Shown: piece by piece, positions 37,235 through 45,480 of the stretch
How positions within the stretch are numbered: the stretch's first letter is position 1
Layout: every line of letters starts with the position of its first letter
Assembly (NCBI GenBank): GCA_001828935.1
Contig: MHZX01000110.1
Location: forward strand, 1-64,000
Source of the DNA: Rhodocyclales bacterium RIFCSPLOWO2_02_FULL_63_24
Lineage (GTDB): Bacteria > Pseudomonadota > Gammaproteobacteria > Burkholderiales > Rhodocyclaceae
DNA: 64,000 nt
Reading direction: 5' to 3'
The notes under the pieces: generated by a model
The model's database searches: none
Told to the model about the DNA's origin: nothing
What the model saw: only the letters and a program-made list of their open reading frames with translations
Made by a program: the position numbers and the translations under genes

Positions 37235-37660
37235 ATGACCGAATCCGAGGTGATTCCCGCGGACGATGGAGCGGACGGCGAGCTGGATGGGCCGCGCGCC
37301 TGGTGCCATGTGATGTACGGGCTGCATGCGCTGTCGGCGGCTTCCGGGATACTCAGTTCAGCCACCATCATCGGCGCCTTTGTCTTCGGCTGGCCGTCGA
37401 TCATTGCCGTGATCATCAACTATGTCACGCGCGACAGGGTGCGCGGCACCTGGCTGGCCACCCACTGGCGCTGGCAGTTGCGCAGCTTCTGGTTTGCCGC
37501 GCTATGGCTGCTGGTGGCGGGCCTGCTGACGATTACCCTGATCGGCATTCCGGCGGCGTTCATGGTGGTTGTCGGTACCGGCCTGTGGGTGCTCTACCGC
37601 GTGATCCGAGGCTGGATGGCGCTGCTTGATCGCCGCGGCATGCCGGTTCCGGCGGCCTGA
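37235..37660 (+). CDS. small multi-pass membrane protein (DUF4870-like)
   Basis: 141 aa from ATG 37235, set by AGGAGG five bases upstream. An acidic N-terminus (about 20 residues) is followed by three hydrophobic stretches (about residues 35-62, 80-102 and 104-126: AATIIGAFVFGWPSIIAVII-like, FWFAALWLLVAGLLTITLI, IPAAFMVVVGTGLWVLYRVI). The arrangement and the RGTWLATHWRWQLRSFWF segment resemble COG3671/DUF4870 inner-membrane proteins of unknown function. It is only 8 bases after ubiD, so likely co-transcribed. Confidence 0.75.
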   Translation: MTESEVIPADDGADGELDGPRAWCHVMYGLHALSAASGILSSATIIGAFVFGWPSIIAVIINYVTRDRVRGTWLATHWRWQLRSFWFAALWLLVAGLLTITLIGIPAAFMVVVGTGLWVLYRVIRGWMALLDRRGMPVPAA

Positions 37661-37813
37661 GCTTGCTTACCCCGGATTCCGCTGCGCGGTGGGCAACGCC
37701 GGCCCGCGTCCGAGCGGATACCGTCCCTCCGGGACATAGAGCGGAGCTCACCGGCGCGCCAAGCGTGTTCAAATGCCACTTCCTGCCCCCATCGTTCACA
37801 TTCAAGTCTTGCC

Positions 37814-39268
37814 ATGGAAAATCAGCAGCAATCGGCCATTGCGACGCTCCTGCAGCGTATGGACAGCAGCCCCGGATTCGCCGGGCTGGGCGCTTCGGTA
37901 CAGACCATCAGCCGTTTGAGCGACGATGTCGACGGCGGCACGCGCGATATCGCAGAAAGCATTTTGCGCGATGCGGCGCTGACCGCCCGGTTGCTGCGCA
38001 TGGCCAATTCGAGCCGCAATGCGCGGGGCGGGCGCAACATCTCGACCATCGACCAGGCGCTGGTGATCCTGGGTTTGAATACCGTCAAGTCGGTCGCGCT
38101 GTCCCTGGCGCTGCTCGATTCCCTGTCGCGCAAGCCGCAATCCAGGCTGTTGCAGGCCGAGATTGTCGCTGCCTACTTCTGCGGCACCCTGGCCGGCGAA
38201 ATCACCCGCGTCAATGCGCCGCGCTTCAGTGCCCAGGAAGCCCAGGTGTGCGGACTGATGCAGAACCTCGGCCGGATGATGGCGACCTATTATCTGTACG
38301 AGGATATCGAGCAAAGTCGCATCCTCCAGGCGGAAAAGAACCTGACGGAAGACGATGCGGTCGAAATGACGCTGGGCATGAGTTTTGAAGCCATCGGCGC
38401 CGCCATCGCGCGCCACTGGTGCCTGCCCGATGTGCTGCAGAACAGCCTGGCCCCGGAAATCGGCAAGGCGCCGCCGCGCGCCGCGGCCAACGCCCTGAGC
38501 TGGCATCAGTTGTGTTCCTCGTTTTGCCGCCGTGTCACGGAGGCCCTGTTTCGCCTGCCGGAGAACCGGGAGCGGGTCGAGATCAACCGCGAACTGGAGT
38601 TCTTCCGCAGCGCGCTGCGCCTGAAGGACGACGAGGTTCGCGAGTGGATCGAGAACTGCCTGCATGAAACCGACGTGCTGCTGGCCGAAATGGCCTTTCC
38701 GTGCAACGTCGAACAGGCCCGAACGCTGCTGCGCAAGGCCTCCGAGCGGGTGCTGGACGTGCTTTCGTCGGGCGACAGCCTGACCAAGAACAAATACAGC
38801 GTCGACGGCCGCACCCCGGTCGAGGTGATCCAGTACGTCCTGCGACTGATCCACGACCGGTATAGCTTCGACCACACCCTGCTGTGTCTGCCGGACGGTT
38901 CGTCCGGACTGGCGGCGATTGCCGGGGTGGGCAAGAATGCAAGCCAGGTCACCTCCCGCTTCCGTTGCAGCGGGCCGAAGCCGGACCTGTTCCGCGCGAT
39001 CATGGCGCGCAAGCTGGACACCTTTGTCGCCGACGCCAACGCCCCGGCCTATGCCAAACTGCTGCCGGCCTGGTACCAGGAACTGGTCGGCGCTCGTTCA
39101 TTCGTGATCCTGCCCCTGATCGCAGGCGGCAAGTTGCTGGGACTGATCTACGGCGACTTTTCCGAGCCGCGCGCCAGCCCGCCGTCGGGGCTGGCGGAAG
39201 GCCTCATGCAGGATTGGCGCGCGCAGCTGATCCACGCCCTGCAATCGGGCGCGACGAAGCAGTTGTAG
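37814..39268 (+). CDS. HDOD-domain signalling protein with GAF-like C-terminus
   Basis: 484 aa. The HDOD domain covers about residues 25-215 (ILRDAALTARLLRMANSSRN, STIDQALVILGLNTVKSVAL, LMQNLGRMMATYYLYEDIEQ, LGMSFEAIGAAIARHWCLPD). HDOD is an HD-related fold without the full metal-binding HD pair, used as a signalling or scaffold module. Residues ~325-470 look like a GAF domain (SFDHTLLCLPDGSSGLAAIA, SFVILPLIAGGKLLGLIYGD). No DNA-binding or catalytic output is visible. The target process is unknown; such proteins often connect to c-di-GMP or motility control, and a diguanylate cyclase lies 400 bases downstream. Confidence 0.87.
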   Translation: MENQQQSAIATLLQRMDSSPGFAGLGASVQTISRLSDDVDGGTRDIAESILRDAALTARLLRMANSSRNARGGRNISTIDQALVILGLNTVKSVALSLALLDSLSRKPQSRLLQAEIVAAYFCGTLAGEITRVNAPRFSAQEAQVCGLMQNLGRMMATYYLYEDIEQSRILQAEKNLTEDDAVEMTLGMSFEAIGAAIARHWCLPDVLQNSLAPEIGKAPPRAAANALSWHQLCSSFCRRVTEALFRLPENRERVEINRELEFFRSALRLKDDEVREWIENCLHETDVLLAEMAFPCNVEQARTLLRKASERVLDVLSSGDSLTKNKYSVDGRTPVEVIQYVLRLIHDRYSFDHTLLCLPDGSSGLAAIAGVGKNASQVTSRFRCSGPKPDLFRAIMARKLDTFVADANAPAYAKLLPAWYQELVGARSFVILPLIAGGKLLGLIYGDFSEPRASPPSGLAEGLMQDWRAQLIHALQSGATKQL

Positions 39269-39329
39269 CGGACGACGCCCACGGTCGTCCGTCGGCGGCC
39301 ATGCGAACGTGGCATTTCGGAGGACTGCG

Positions 39330-39650
39330 ATGCGTTACCCGATGCCCGTGCTGTTGCTGATGTGCGCGACTGCCGCGTGCCATGCGCAGGTGGACATCCC
39401 TCCGGCCGGGGCAGGCTGCGGCGAGGTGGTCAGGGTCGACACCCACGAACGCAGCACCACCCGTTACGCGCTGGCCCATCCGCGGATCGCGCCGGCGCAC
39501 CAAGGCGTCCGTATGGCTCGCCGGCACCAGTCGCGGTACCATTTCGGCGCTGAATGCGGCGACAAGACTTAGCGGCCCCGCGGCACCCGACGGCCTGGTG
39601 CTGACGTCGGCGTTACGTTTCGCCGGACATTGTTATCGATTATGATGCGG
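39330..39650 (+). pseudogene. remnant of a secreted alpha/beta hydrolase gene
   Basis: The 5' part reads MRYPMPVLLLMCATAACHAQ, a signal peptide, then VDIPPAGAGCGEVVRVDTHERSTTRYALAHP in one frame and soon stops at 39570. In the +1 frame the sequence continues as SVWLAGTSRGTISALNAATR followed by LSGPAAPDGLVLTSAL, a clear serine-hydrolase nucleophile elbow (GTSRG) and following strand. Both parts appear to belong to one hydrolase type, but the intervening ~60 residues and everything after are missing. This points to an internal deletion plus frameshift and loss of the 3' end. The region otherwise fills the HDOD to GGDEF gap. Confidence 0.6.
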
Positions 39651-39672
39651 CGCGACATCCGGCGTTGACGAC

Positions 39673-40830
39673 ATGACGAAAGATTTCTTCTCCAAACTCT
39701 GGTACCAGGCCTGGTCGCTGATCCTCGTCGAAATGAGTGGACAGGAACTGGCCTGGCTGTTCCGCCCGGGCGGGCATCTCTCGCTGCTGGCGGCGCGGCG
39801 CACCACCATCGTGGTGACGCGGGTGAGGCTGGTCGCCGGCCTCTTCGCGGTGCTGACGCCGCTGTGGGTCGTGATCGACATTGCGGCCTTCCCGGCCGAG
39901 GTCTGGCATGGCCTGGTCGCCGCACGCCTGGCGGCCACCGGGGCCTTCGCCGCCATCCTGGTTGCCCTGCGCCGTATGGACAGCATGTCGGATGCGTATC
40001 GCGCGCTGGGCATGCTGCTCGCCGTCCCCACCTCGTTCTTCCTGTTTTCCTATCAGCACATGGCGCAGTTCGAGCTGCACGGCGTCCAGGCGGCGTTTGC
40101 GGCGGGCTATGCTTTCCTGCCCTTCGTCATGCTCGCGGGCCTGTCGATCTTTCCCCTGACGCTGATCGAAAGCCTGTCCTTCGCGACGCCGATGCTGATG
40201 ATGCAGGTGGTTGCCGCCGCCCTGCGCTGGCCGATCTTCGACTGGCCGACGGTGGCCGCCTCGTTCTGGCTGCTGCTGCTGATCACGGCGGTGTCGGCGC
40301 TGGCGGGCTTGTCCCAGCTCGGCTTCATGATCGTGCTGGTGCGCGAGTCGATCCGCGACCGGATGACAGGCTGCTTTTCGCGTCACAGCGGCGAAGAACT
40401 GATCGAACTCCAGTTCGTCCTCGCCGAGCGCAGCCAGACGCCGCTGGCGGTGGCCTTTCTCGATCTCGACCATTTCAAGCAGGTGAATGATCGCCATGGC
40501 CACGACGCGGGCGATCAGGCGCTGATCGGCGCCGCCAGCCAGATGCGCCTGCAGCTGCGCACCGGCGACATGCTGACGCGCTGGGGTGGCGAGGAATTCC
40601 TCGTCATCATGCCCAATACCAATGCCATGCAGGCCGGCCATGCGCTGCAGCGGGTGCGCCAGGCTGGGCTCGGACGGCGTCCGGACGGCACGCCGATGAC
40701 CGCCAGCATCGGCATCGCCGAGCGCTTGGCCGACGCCGCCGCCGACTGGCGGCAACTGGTGGAGAAGGCCGACGCCAGAATGTATGAGGCCAAGCAAGGC
40801 GGGCGCGACCGCATCGTGGGGCCTGTCTAG
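39673..40830 (+). CDS. membrane-bound diguanylate cyclase (GGDEF)
   Basis: 385 aa. Six hydrophobic segments (about residues 45-215) form an N-terminal sensor without a named domain, followed by a GGDEF domain (about 230-380). The active-site loop is WGGEEF (residues ~304-309), a functional variant. DRMTGCFSRHSGEEL and FLDLDHFKQVNDRHGHDAGD carry the metal- and GTP-contacting residues. An RTGD (RxxD) sits five residues before GGEEF, so a product-inhibition I-site is present. It should synthesise c-di-GMP at the membrane. An R1 repeat copy begins directly at the stop codon. Confidence 0.93.
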   Translation: MTKDFFSKLWYQAWSLILVEMSGQELAWLFRPGGHLSLLAARRTTIVVTRVRLVAGLFAVLTPLWVVIDIAAFPAEVWHGLVAARLAATGAFAAILVALRRMDSMSDAYRALGMLLAVPTSFFLFSYQHMAQFELHGVQAAFAAGYAFLPFVMLAGLSIFPLTLIESLSFATPMLMMQVVAAALRWPIFDWPTVAASFWLLLLITAVSALAGLSQLGFMIVLVRESIRDRMTGCFSRHSGEELIELQFVLAERSQTPLAVAFLDLDHFKQVNDRHGHDAGDQALIGAASQMRLQLRTGDMLTRWGGEEFLVIMPNTNAMQAGHALQRVRQAGLGRRPDGTPMTASIGIAERLADAAADWRQLVEKADARMYEAKQGGRDRIVGPV

Positions 40831-40854
40831 AAAGTCGGCGCCGGCGCTACGGCA
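40830..40854 (+). repeat. R1 repeat copy after the GGDEF gene
   Basis: GAAAGTCGGCGCCGGCGCTA then CGGCA. One of two copies in non-coding sequence. Confidence 0.55.
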
Positions 40855-40955
40855 GTCGTGGCAGCGCATCGGGCAGCGCGCGACTCGCGGATCGCCCGGC
40901 CGGCTCGATGAAGCGCATACTTCCCGCTGCTCCGCCACCCACCAGGGGAATCCCC

Positions 40956-41117
40956 ATGACTGTTTGCCCGATTGCCATCGTCGCCGGTTGCCGGAAATGC
41001 CCGGCCTTCAAGATATGCCCGCTGAAGGGCGTGCTCGGCGACGCGCCGCCTGCGCCTGAAGCGCAGACCGGCGACAAGGCCGCCGCAAAACCCAGCGCCG
41101 GCGCGAAGAAGAAGTAG
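40956..41117 (+). CDS. small cysteine-rich protein
   Basis: 53 aa from ATG 40956 (AGGGGAA upstream): MTVCPIAIVAGCRKCPAFKI followed by CPLKGVLGD and a Lys/Ala tail. Four cysteines in the spacing C-x7-C-x2-C-x4-C suggest metal or Fe-S binding or a redox knuckle; the rest is a disordered AAAKPSAGAKKK tail. I do not recognise a named family. It stands alone between the diguanylate cyclase gene and the urea transporter promoter; the conserved-looking N-terminal half argues against a spurious ORF. The ORF-track version from 40908 has a non-conserved extension. Confidence 0.6.
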   Translation: MTVCPIAIVAGCRKCPAFKICPLKGVLGDAPPAPEAQTGDKAAAKPSAGAKKK

Positions 41118-41123
41118 CGGGCG

Positions 41124-41173
41124 ACGCACCAATAGGGAGCAGCGAAAAATTGCTGTTTCTTCATTCTGGTGCG
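41124..41173. promoter_or_regulatory. inverted GCACCA...TGGTGC half-sites upstream of urtA
   Basis: CGCACCAATAGG and CTGGTGCGC form an inverted pair about 35 bases apart, with an inner GCAGC/GCTG stem. GCACCA/TGGTGC are the half-sites of an NtrC operator, but in a standard site they are about 5 bases apart, so this may simply be a hairpin. Confidence 0.3.
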
Positions 41174-41231
41174 CGCCGTTTTCCCTCTCCGGCAGTTTGT
41201 CCGCGACCGGATATTGAGGCTTAAACCAGCC

Positions 41232-41253
41232 GCCGCAGTCGACTGCGGCTTTT
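41232..41253 (+). terminator. palindrome with T-run before the urt promoter
   Basis: GCCGCAGTCGACTGCGGC, a perfect 18-base palindrome, followed by TTTT. A 7-bp GC stem with a four-base loop is a plausible rho-independent terminator ending transcription from upstream and insulating the urt operon. Confidence 0.5.
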
Positions 41254-41274
41254 CGGCCGAGCTTGTCGATGGCA

Positions 41275-41290
41275 TGGCACGCCCTTCGCT
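41275..41290 (+). promoter_or_regulatory. candidate sigma-54 (-24/-12) promoter of the urt operon
   Basis: TGGCACGCCCTTCGCT: exact TGGCAC, N5, then TCGCT against the consensus TTGC(A/T), one mismatch with correct spacing. It lies 67 bases before the urtA ATG, inside the only sizable gap upstream of the operon. Urea uptake genes are commonly under NtrC/sigma-54 nitrogen control, which fits. Confidence 0.6.
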
Positions 41291-41356
41291 ATGGAAGGCC
41301 TGCACCGTTTCAAACCAAACGGTCGGTCCGCTCACATCCATCGAAAGGGGTATTCC

Positions 41357-42625
41357 ATGCAACGACGCAATTTCATCAAGGCCACCGCCGTCTCGCTCGC
41401 TCTGGCTACCGCAGGCCTCATTACCCAGCCGGCGATTGCCGCCGACACCATCAAGGTCGGCATCCTGCATTCCCTCTCCGGCACCATGGCCATTTCGGAG
41501 ACTGCGCTGAAGGAAACGGCGCTGATGACCATCGCCGAGATCAACGCCAAGGGCGGCGTCATGGGCAAACAGCTCGAAGCCGTGGTGGTCGACCCGGCCT
41601 CCAACTGGCCGCTGTTCGCCGAGAAGGCGCGCCAGTTGCTGACCCAGGACAAGGTCGCGGTGGTGTTCGGCTGCTGGACCTCGGTCTCGCGCAAGTCGGT
41701 GAACCCGGTGTTCAAGGAACTCAACGGCCTGTTGTTCTATCCCGTGCAGTACGAGGGTGAGGAACTCGAAAAGAACGTCTTCTACACCGGCGCCGCGCCC
41801 AACCAGCAGGCGATCCCGGCCGTCGAATACCTGATGAGCAAGGACGGCGGCTTGGCCAAGCGCTGGGTGCTGCTCGGCACCGACTACGTCTATCCGCGCA
41901 CCACCAACAAGATCCTGCGCGCCTTCCTCAAGAGCAAGGGCGTCGCCGAGGCCGACATCATGGAGGAATACACCCCCTTCGGCCATTCCGACTACCAGAC
42001 CATCATCGCCAAGATCAAGAAGTTCGCCGGCGAGGGCAAGAAGACGGCCGTGGTGTCGACCATCAACGGCGATTCCAACGTGCCCTTCTACAAGGAACTC
42101 GGCAACGCCGGCCTCAAGGCCACCGACGTGCCGGTGGTGGCCTTCTCGGTCGGCGAGGAAGAACTGCGCGGCGTCGATACCAAGCCGCTGGTCGGCCACC
42201 TGGCGGCCTGGAACTACTTCCAGTCGGTGAAGAATCCGGCCAATGACGCATTCATCAAGATGTACAAGGACTGGGCCAAGAAGCAGAAGCTGCCGAAGGC
42301 CGACACCGTCGTCACCAACGACCCGATGGAAGCCACCTACGTCGGCATCCACATGTGGGCGCAGGCGGTTGAGAAGGCCAAGAGCACCGACGTCAATAAG
42401 GTGATCGCCGCAGTGGGCGGGCAGAAGTTCAAGGCTCCTTCCGGCTTCGAGATCCAGATGGACCCGAAAAACCACCACCTGCACAAGCCGGTGCTGATCG
42501 GCGAAGTGAAGGCCGACGGCCAGTTCAACGTGGTGTGGAAGACCAAGGGACCGGTCAAGGCCGCACCGTGGTCGCCCTTCATTGCCGGCAACGACAAGAA
42601 GAAGGGCGAGCCCGAAGGCAAGTAA
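41357..42625 (+). CDS. urtA: urea ABC transporter, substrate-binding protein
   Basis: Periplasmic binding protein, 422 aa from ATG 41357 (AAAGGGG upstream). The leader MQRRNFIKATAVSLALATAG has RRNFIK, a twin-arginine signal, with cleavage expected after QPAIA. The mature protein is a type I periplasmic fold: TIKVGILHSLSGTMAISETA, CWTSVSRKSVNPVFKELNGL, YPVQYEGEE and TDYVYPRTTNKI are typical of UrtA and distinguish it from LivJ-type branched-chain amino acid binders. It is the first gene of urtABCDE. A strong hairpin with T-run follows it. Confidence 0.96.
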   Translation: MQRRNFIKATAVSLALATAGLITQPAIAADTIKVGILHSLSGTMAISETALKETALMTIAEINAKGGVMGKQLEAVVVDPASNWPLFAEKARQLLTQDKVAVVFGCWTSVSRKSVNPVFKELNGLLFYPVQYEGEELEKNVFYTGAAPNQQAIPAVEYLMSKDGGLAKRWVLLGTDYVYPRTTNKILRAFLKSKGVAEADIMEEYTPFGHSDYQTIIAKIKKFAGEGKKTAVVSTINGDSNVPFYKELGNAGLKATDVPVVAFSVGEEELRGVDTKPLVGHLAAWNYFQSVKNPANDAFIKMYKDWAKKQKLPKADTVVTNDPMEATYVGIHMWAQAVEKAKSTDVNKVIAAVGGQKFKAPSGFEIQMDPKNHHLHKPVLIGEVKADGQFNVVWKTKGPVKAAPWSPFIAGNDKKKGEPEGK

Positions 42626-42660
42626 TTGATTTGCATAGCTAGAGAGAGAAGCAGCACCTT

Positions 42661-42692
42661 GCGCGGCCGGTGAAGGCCGGCCGCGCCGTTTT
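42661..42692 (+). terminator. hairpin with T-run between urtA and urtB
   Basis: GCGCGGCCGG and CCGGCCGCGC form a perfect 10-bp stem around TGAAGG, followed by CGTTTT. It sits 36 bases after the urtA stop and 14 bases before urtB, so it probably acts as a partial terminator that keeps the binding protein more abundant than the permease. Confidence 0.65.
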
Positions 42693-42705
42693 CCAGACAC
42701 TCGCC

Positions 42706-44211
42706 ATGATCCCGAGATTTTTCCTCCTGCTGATGCTCCTGCTGGGCTTTGCCGCGCACGCGGCACCGGACCCGGCCGTGGTACGCCAGCTCGCGGCGGA
42801 GGAGTCGGACGACAAGATCGCCGCGATCCACAAGCTCGCTCTGACTGCCGAGCCCGAGGCCTTGGCCGTGCTGCAGCAGCTCGCCGACGGCACGCTGAAG
42901 GACGCCAAGGGCGAAGACATCACCATCAACAACCGGGTGCGGCGCGAGCTCGAAGGCGCGCTGGCCGTGCTCAAGCTGATCGATCCCGACGCCACGGTAC
43001 GCTTCAAGGCGGTCAAGGAAATCGCCAGCAATGTCGATGCCGCCATGGCGCCGATGCTGGCCAGGGCACGCGATCGCGAAACCGATGCGAACATCCGCGC
43101 CCTGCTGGTCGAGGCCCACGCGCTGGCCACGCTCAAGGATGCCGATCCGCAGATCCGCATTGCCGCCGCGAAGTCGCTGGCGACCAGCGCCGATCCCAAC
43201 ACCAAGGCGGTGCTGAAAGCCCAGTCGGAACCCGCCAACGAAGCCGAGACCGAGGTGCGCCGCGCCGCCTTCCAGTCCTATCTCGCAGTCGAGGACCGCC
43301 TGACTTTGGCCGAGACCATCGGCCGCATCTTCTCCGGCTTGAGCCTCGGCAGCATCTTGCTGCTGGCCGCGCTGGGGCTGGCCATCACCTACGGCGTGAT
43401 GGGCGTGATCAACATGGCCCACGGCGAACTGCTGATGATCGGCGCCTACGCCACCTACGCCATGCAGGGCCTGTTCCGCAGCCAGTTTCCGGCGCACGAG
43501 GACTGGTATTTGCTGGCAGCGGTCCCCGTGGCCTTCTTCGCCGCGGCCGTGGTCGGCATTCTGCTCGAACGCACGGTGATCCGCTGGCTCTACGGCCGCG
43601 CGCTGGAAACCCTGCTCGCCACCTGGGGCCTGTCCTTGATGCTGATCCAGGCCGCACGCGTGATCTTCGGCGCGCAGAACGTCGAGGTCGCGAATCCCTC
43701 CTGGATGTCGGGCGGCCTGGAGATTCTTCCTTCCATCGTGCTGCCGCTCAATCGCATTGTCATCGTCGGCTTCGCGCTCTTCGTGCTGGCCCTGGTCTGG
43801 GTGCTGATGAACCGGACGCGACTGGGCATGTTCGTCCGCGCCGTGACGCAGAACCGTGCCATGGCCGGCTGCGTCGGCGTGCCGACCGGGCGCATCGACA
43901 CCGTCGCCTTCGCCCTCGGCGCCGGCATCGCCGGCCTGGGCGGCGTCGCCCTGTCGCAGATCGCCAACGTCGGCCCCGATATGGGCCAGGGCTACATCGT
44001 CGACTCCTTCATGGTGGTGGTGCTGGGCGGTGTTGGCCAGCTCGCCGGCGCGGTGTGGGCGGCGCTGGGCCTCGGCATCGTTACCAAGTTCATCGAAAGC
44101 TGGGCCGGCGCCGTGATTGCCAAGATCGTCGTGCTGGTGTTCATCATCATGTTCATCCAGAAGCGTCCGCAGGGACTGTTCGCGCTCAAGGGCCGCTTCG
44201 TGGAAAGTTGA
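42706..44211 (+). CDS. urtB: urea ABC transporter, permease UrtB
   Basis: 501 aa from ATG 42706 (MIPRFFLLLMLLLGF); the ORF-track start at 42670 lies in the terminator hairpin. The N-terminal signal segment (to about residue 18, AAHAAPD) is followed by a ~190-residue periplasmic HEAT-like extension (AIHKLALTAEPEALAVLQQL, RFKAVKEIA), characteristic of UrtB, and then a LivH-type permease with about eight membrane spans (GLAITYGVMGVINMAHGELL, ATWGLSLMLIQAARVIFG). It forms the transmembrane channel with UrtC. Confidence 0.95.
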   Translation: MIPRFFLLLMLLLGFAAHAAPDPAVVRQLAAEESDDKIAAIHKLALTAEPEALAVLQQLADGTLKDAKGEDITINNRVRRELEGALAVLKLIDPDATVRFKAVKEIASNVDAAMAPMLARARDRETDANIRALLVEAHALATLKDADPQIRIAAAKSLATSADPNTKAVLKAQSEPANEAETEVRRAAFQSYLAVEDRLTLAETIGRIFSGLSLGSILLLAALGLAITYGVMGVINMAHGELLMIGAYATYAMQGLFRSQFPAHEDWYLLAAVPVAFFAAAVVGILLERTVIRWLYGRALETLLATWGLSLMLIQAARVIFGAQNVEVANPSWMSGGLEILPSIVLPLNRIVIVGFALFVLALVWVLMNRTRLGMFVRAVTQNRAMAGCVGVPTGRIDTVAFALGAGIAGLGGVALSQIANVGPDMGQGYIVDSFMVVVLGGVGQLAGAVWAALGLGIVTKFIESWAGAVIAKIVVLVFIIMFIQKRPQGLFALKGRFVES

Positions 44212-44226
44212 TGATGGGAAAAATCT

Positions 44227-44330
44227 CACCACCAAGGCACCAAGGACACCAAGGTGCACCAAGAAGTGCAATGCAAACGTCACGCAGGGTTTCCTTGGTG
44301 CCTCTTGGTGTCCTTGGTGCCTTGGTGGTG
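44227..44330. repeat. long palindromic element (CCAAGGCACCAAGGACACCAAGG type)
   Basis: The left arm starts CACCACCAAGGCACCAAGGA and the right arm is its exact complement for about 27 bases, ending TCCTTGGTGCCTTGGTGGTG. A ~45-base centre separates them. It is built from repeated CACCAAGGA units. It fills the urtB to urtC gap, is likely to form a strong RNA hairpin, and has no coding potential. Confidence 0.85.
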
Positions 44331-44355
44331 AAGGAACTTGATTTTGTCCACTACC

Positions 44356-45480
44356 ATGCCTAAGCCCTTCATCGTCCGCTTCATCGGCGCCACGCCGACA
44401 CAGGGCTGGCTCGCGATCGCCGCCGTCGCCGCGATCACGCTGGTGCTGCTGCCGGCGCTGCACCTGCTGCTGCCGGCGGACAGTTCCTTCCATGTTTCGG
44501 CCTATGTCATCACCCTGGTCGGCAAGATCATGTGCTACGCCATCGTCGCCGTGGCGATGGACCTGATCTGGGGCTACACCGGCATCCTTTCGCTCGGCCA
44601 CGGCCTCTTCTTCGCGCTCGGCGGCTACGCCTTCGGCATGTATTTGATGCGCCAGATCGGCCGCGACGGCTCCAACCAGTCGGACCTGCCCGACTTCATG
44701 GTCTTCCTCGACTGGAAGCAATTGCCCTGGTACTGGACCGGCTCGGATTCCTTCCTCTGGGTAATTTTCCTGGTGCTCGTCGTGCCGGCGCTGGCGGCCC
44801 TGGTGTTCGGTTTCTTCGCCTTCCGCTCGCGCATCAAGGGCGTGTACTTTTCCATCATCACCCAGGCGCTGACCTTCGCCGCGATGCTGTTTTTCTTCCG
44901 CAACGAAACCGGCTTCGGCGGCAACAACGGCTTCACCGACTTCAAGCGCATCCTCGGCTACAGCATCACATCGCCCGAGATGCGCGTCAGCCTCTTTGCG
45001 CTGACCGCGCTGATGCTGTTGGCGACGCTGGTGCTCGGCCGCTATCTGGTGACGTCGAAACTCGGCCGGGTGCTCGCCGCGATCCGCGACGCCGAGTCGC
45101 GCGTCATGTTCATCGGCTACAACCCGCTCTACTACAAGCTGTTCATCTGGACCCTGTCGGCGCTGCTGTGCGGCATTGCCGGTGCGCTCTACGTGCCGCA
45201 GGTCGGCATCATCAATCCGGGCGAGATGTCCCCGGCGAACTCGATCGAGATTGCGATCTGGGTCGCGGTCGGCGGCCGCGCCACGCTGATCGGCCCGGTG
45301 CTCGGCGCCTTCATCGTGAACCTGGCGAAGAGCTTCTTCACCGTGGCCTTCCCCGAGTACTGGCTGTTCTTCCTCGGCGCGCTGTTCGTCGGCGTCACGC
45401 TGTGGCTGCCGGACGGCGTGGTCGGCCTGTGGCGCAAGTTGCGCGAGCGGCACCAGGCTGCCGCAAAGGATGCGCCATGA
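44356..45480 (+). CDS. urtC: urea ABC transporter, permease UrtC
   Basis: 374 aa from ATG 44356 (MPKPFIVRFIGATPTQG). LivM-like permease with about nine to ten membrane spans (AVAMDLIWGYTGILSLGHGL, GALYVPQVGIINPGEMSPAN, SIEIAIWVAVGGRATLIGPV). No good Shine-Dalgarno lies right before the ATG; AAGGAAC is 20 bases upstream next to an in-frame TTG at 44338, so the start could be six codons earlier. The upstream region is occupied by the palindromic element. The stop overlaps the urtD start (ATGA). Confidence 0.95.
   Translation: MPKPFIVRFIGATPTQGWLAIAAVAAITLVLLPALHLLLPADSSFHVSAYVITLVGKIMCYAIVAVAMDLIWGYTGILSLGHGLFFALGGYAFGMYLMRQIGRDGSNQSDLPDFMVFLDWKQLPWYWTGSDSFLWVIFLVLVVPALAALVFGFFAFRSRIKGVYFSIITQALTFAAMLFFFRNETGFGGNNGFTDFKRILGYSITSPEMRVSLFALTALMLLATLVLGRYLVTSKLGRVLAAIRDAESRVMFIGYNPLYYKLFIWTLSALLCGIAGALYVPQVGIINPGEMSPANSIEIAIWVAVGGRATLIGPVLGAFIVNLAKSFFTVAFPEYWLFFLGALFVGVTLWLPDGVVGLWRKLRERHQAAAKDAP

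Noticed and set aside
37661-37813. GC-rich gap between the membrane protein and HDOD genes as a coding region
   Set aside because: ORFs on both strands are short and without signatures; some hairpin-like sequence (CGTCCCTCCGGGACATAGAG) was seen but nothing classifiable.
42337-45453. 1038-aa minus-strand ORF across the urt genes
   Set aside because: Shadow of urtA-urtC rich in His, Asp and Gln with no family signature.
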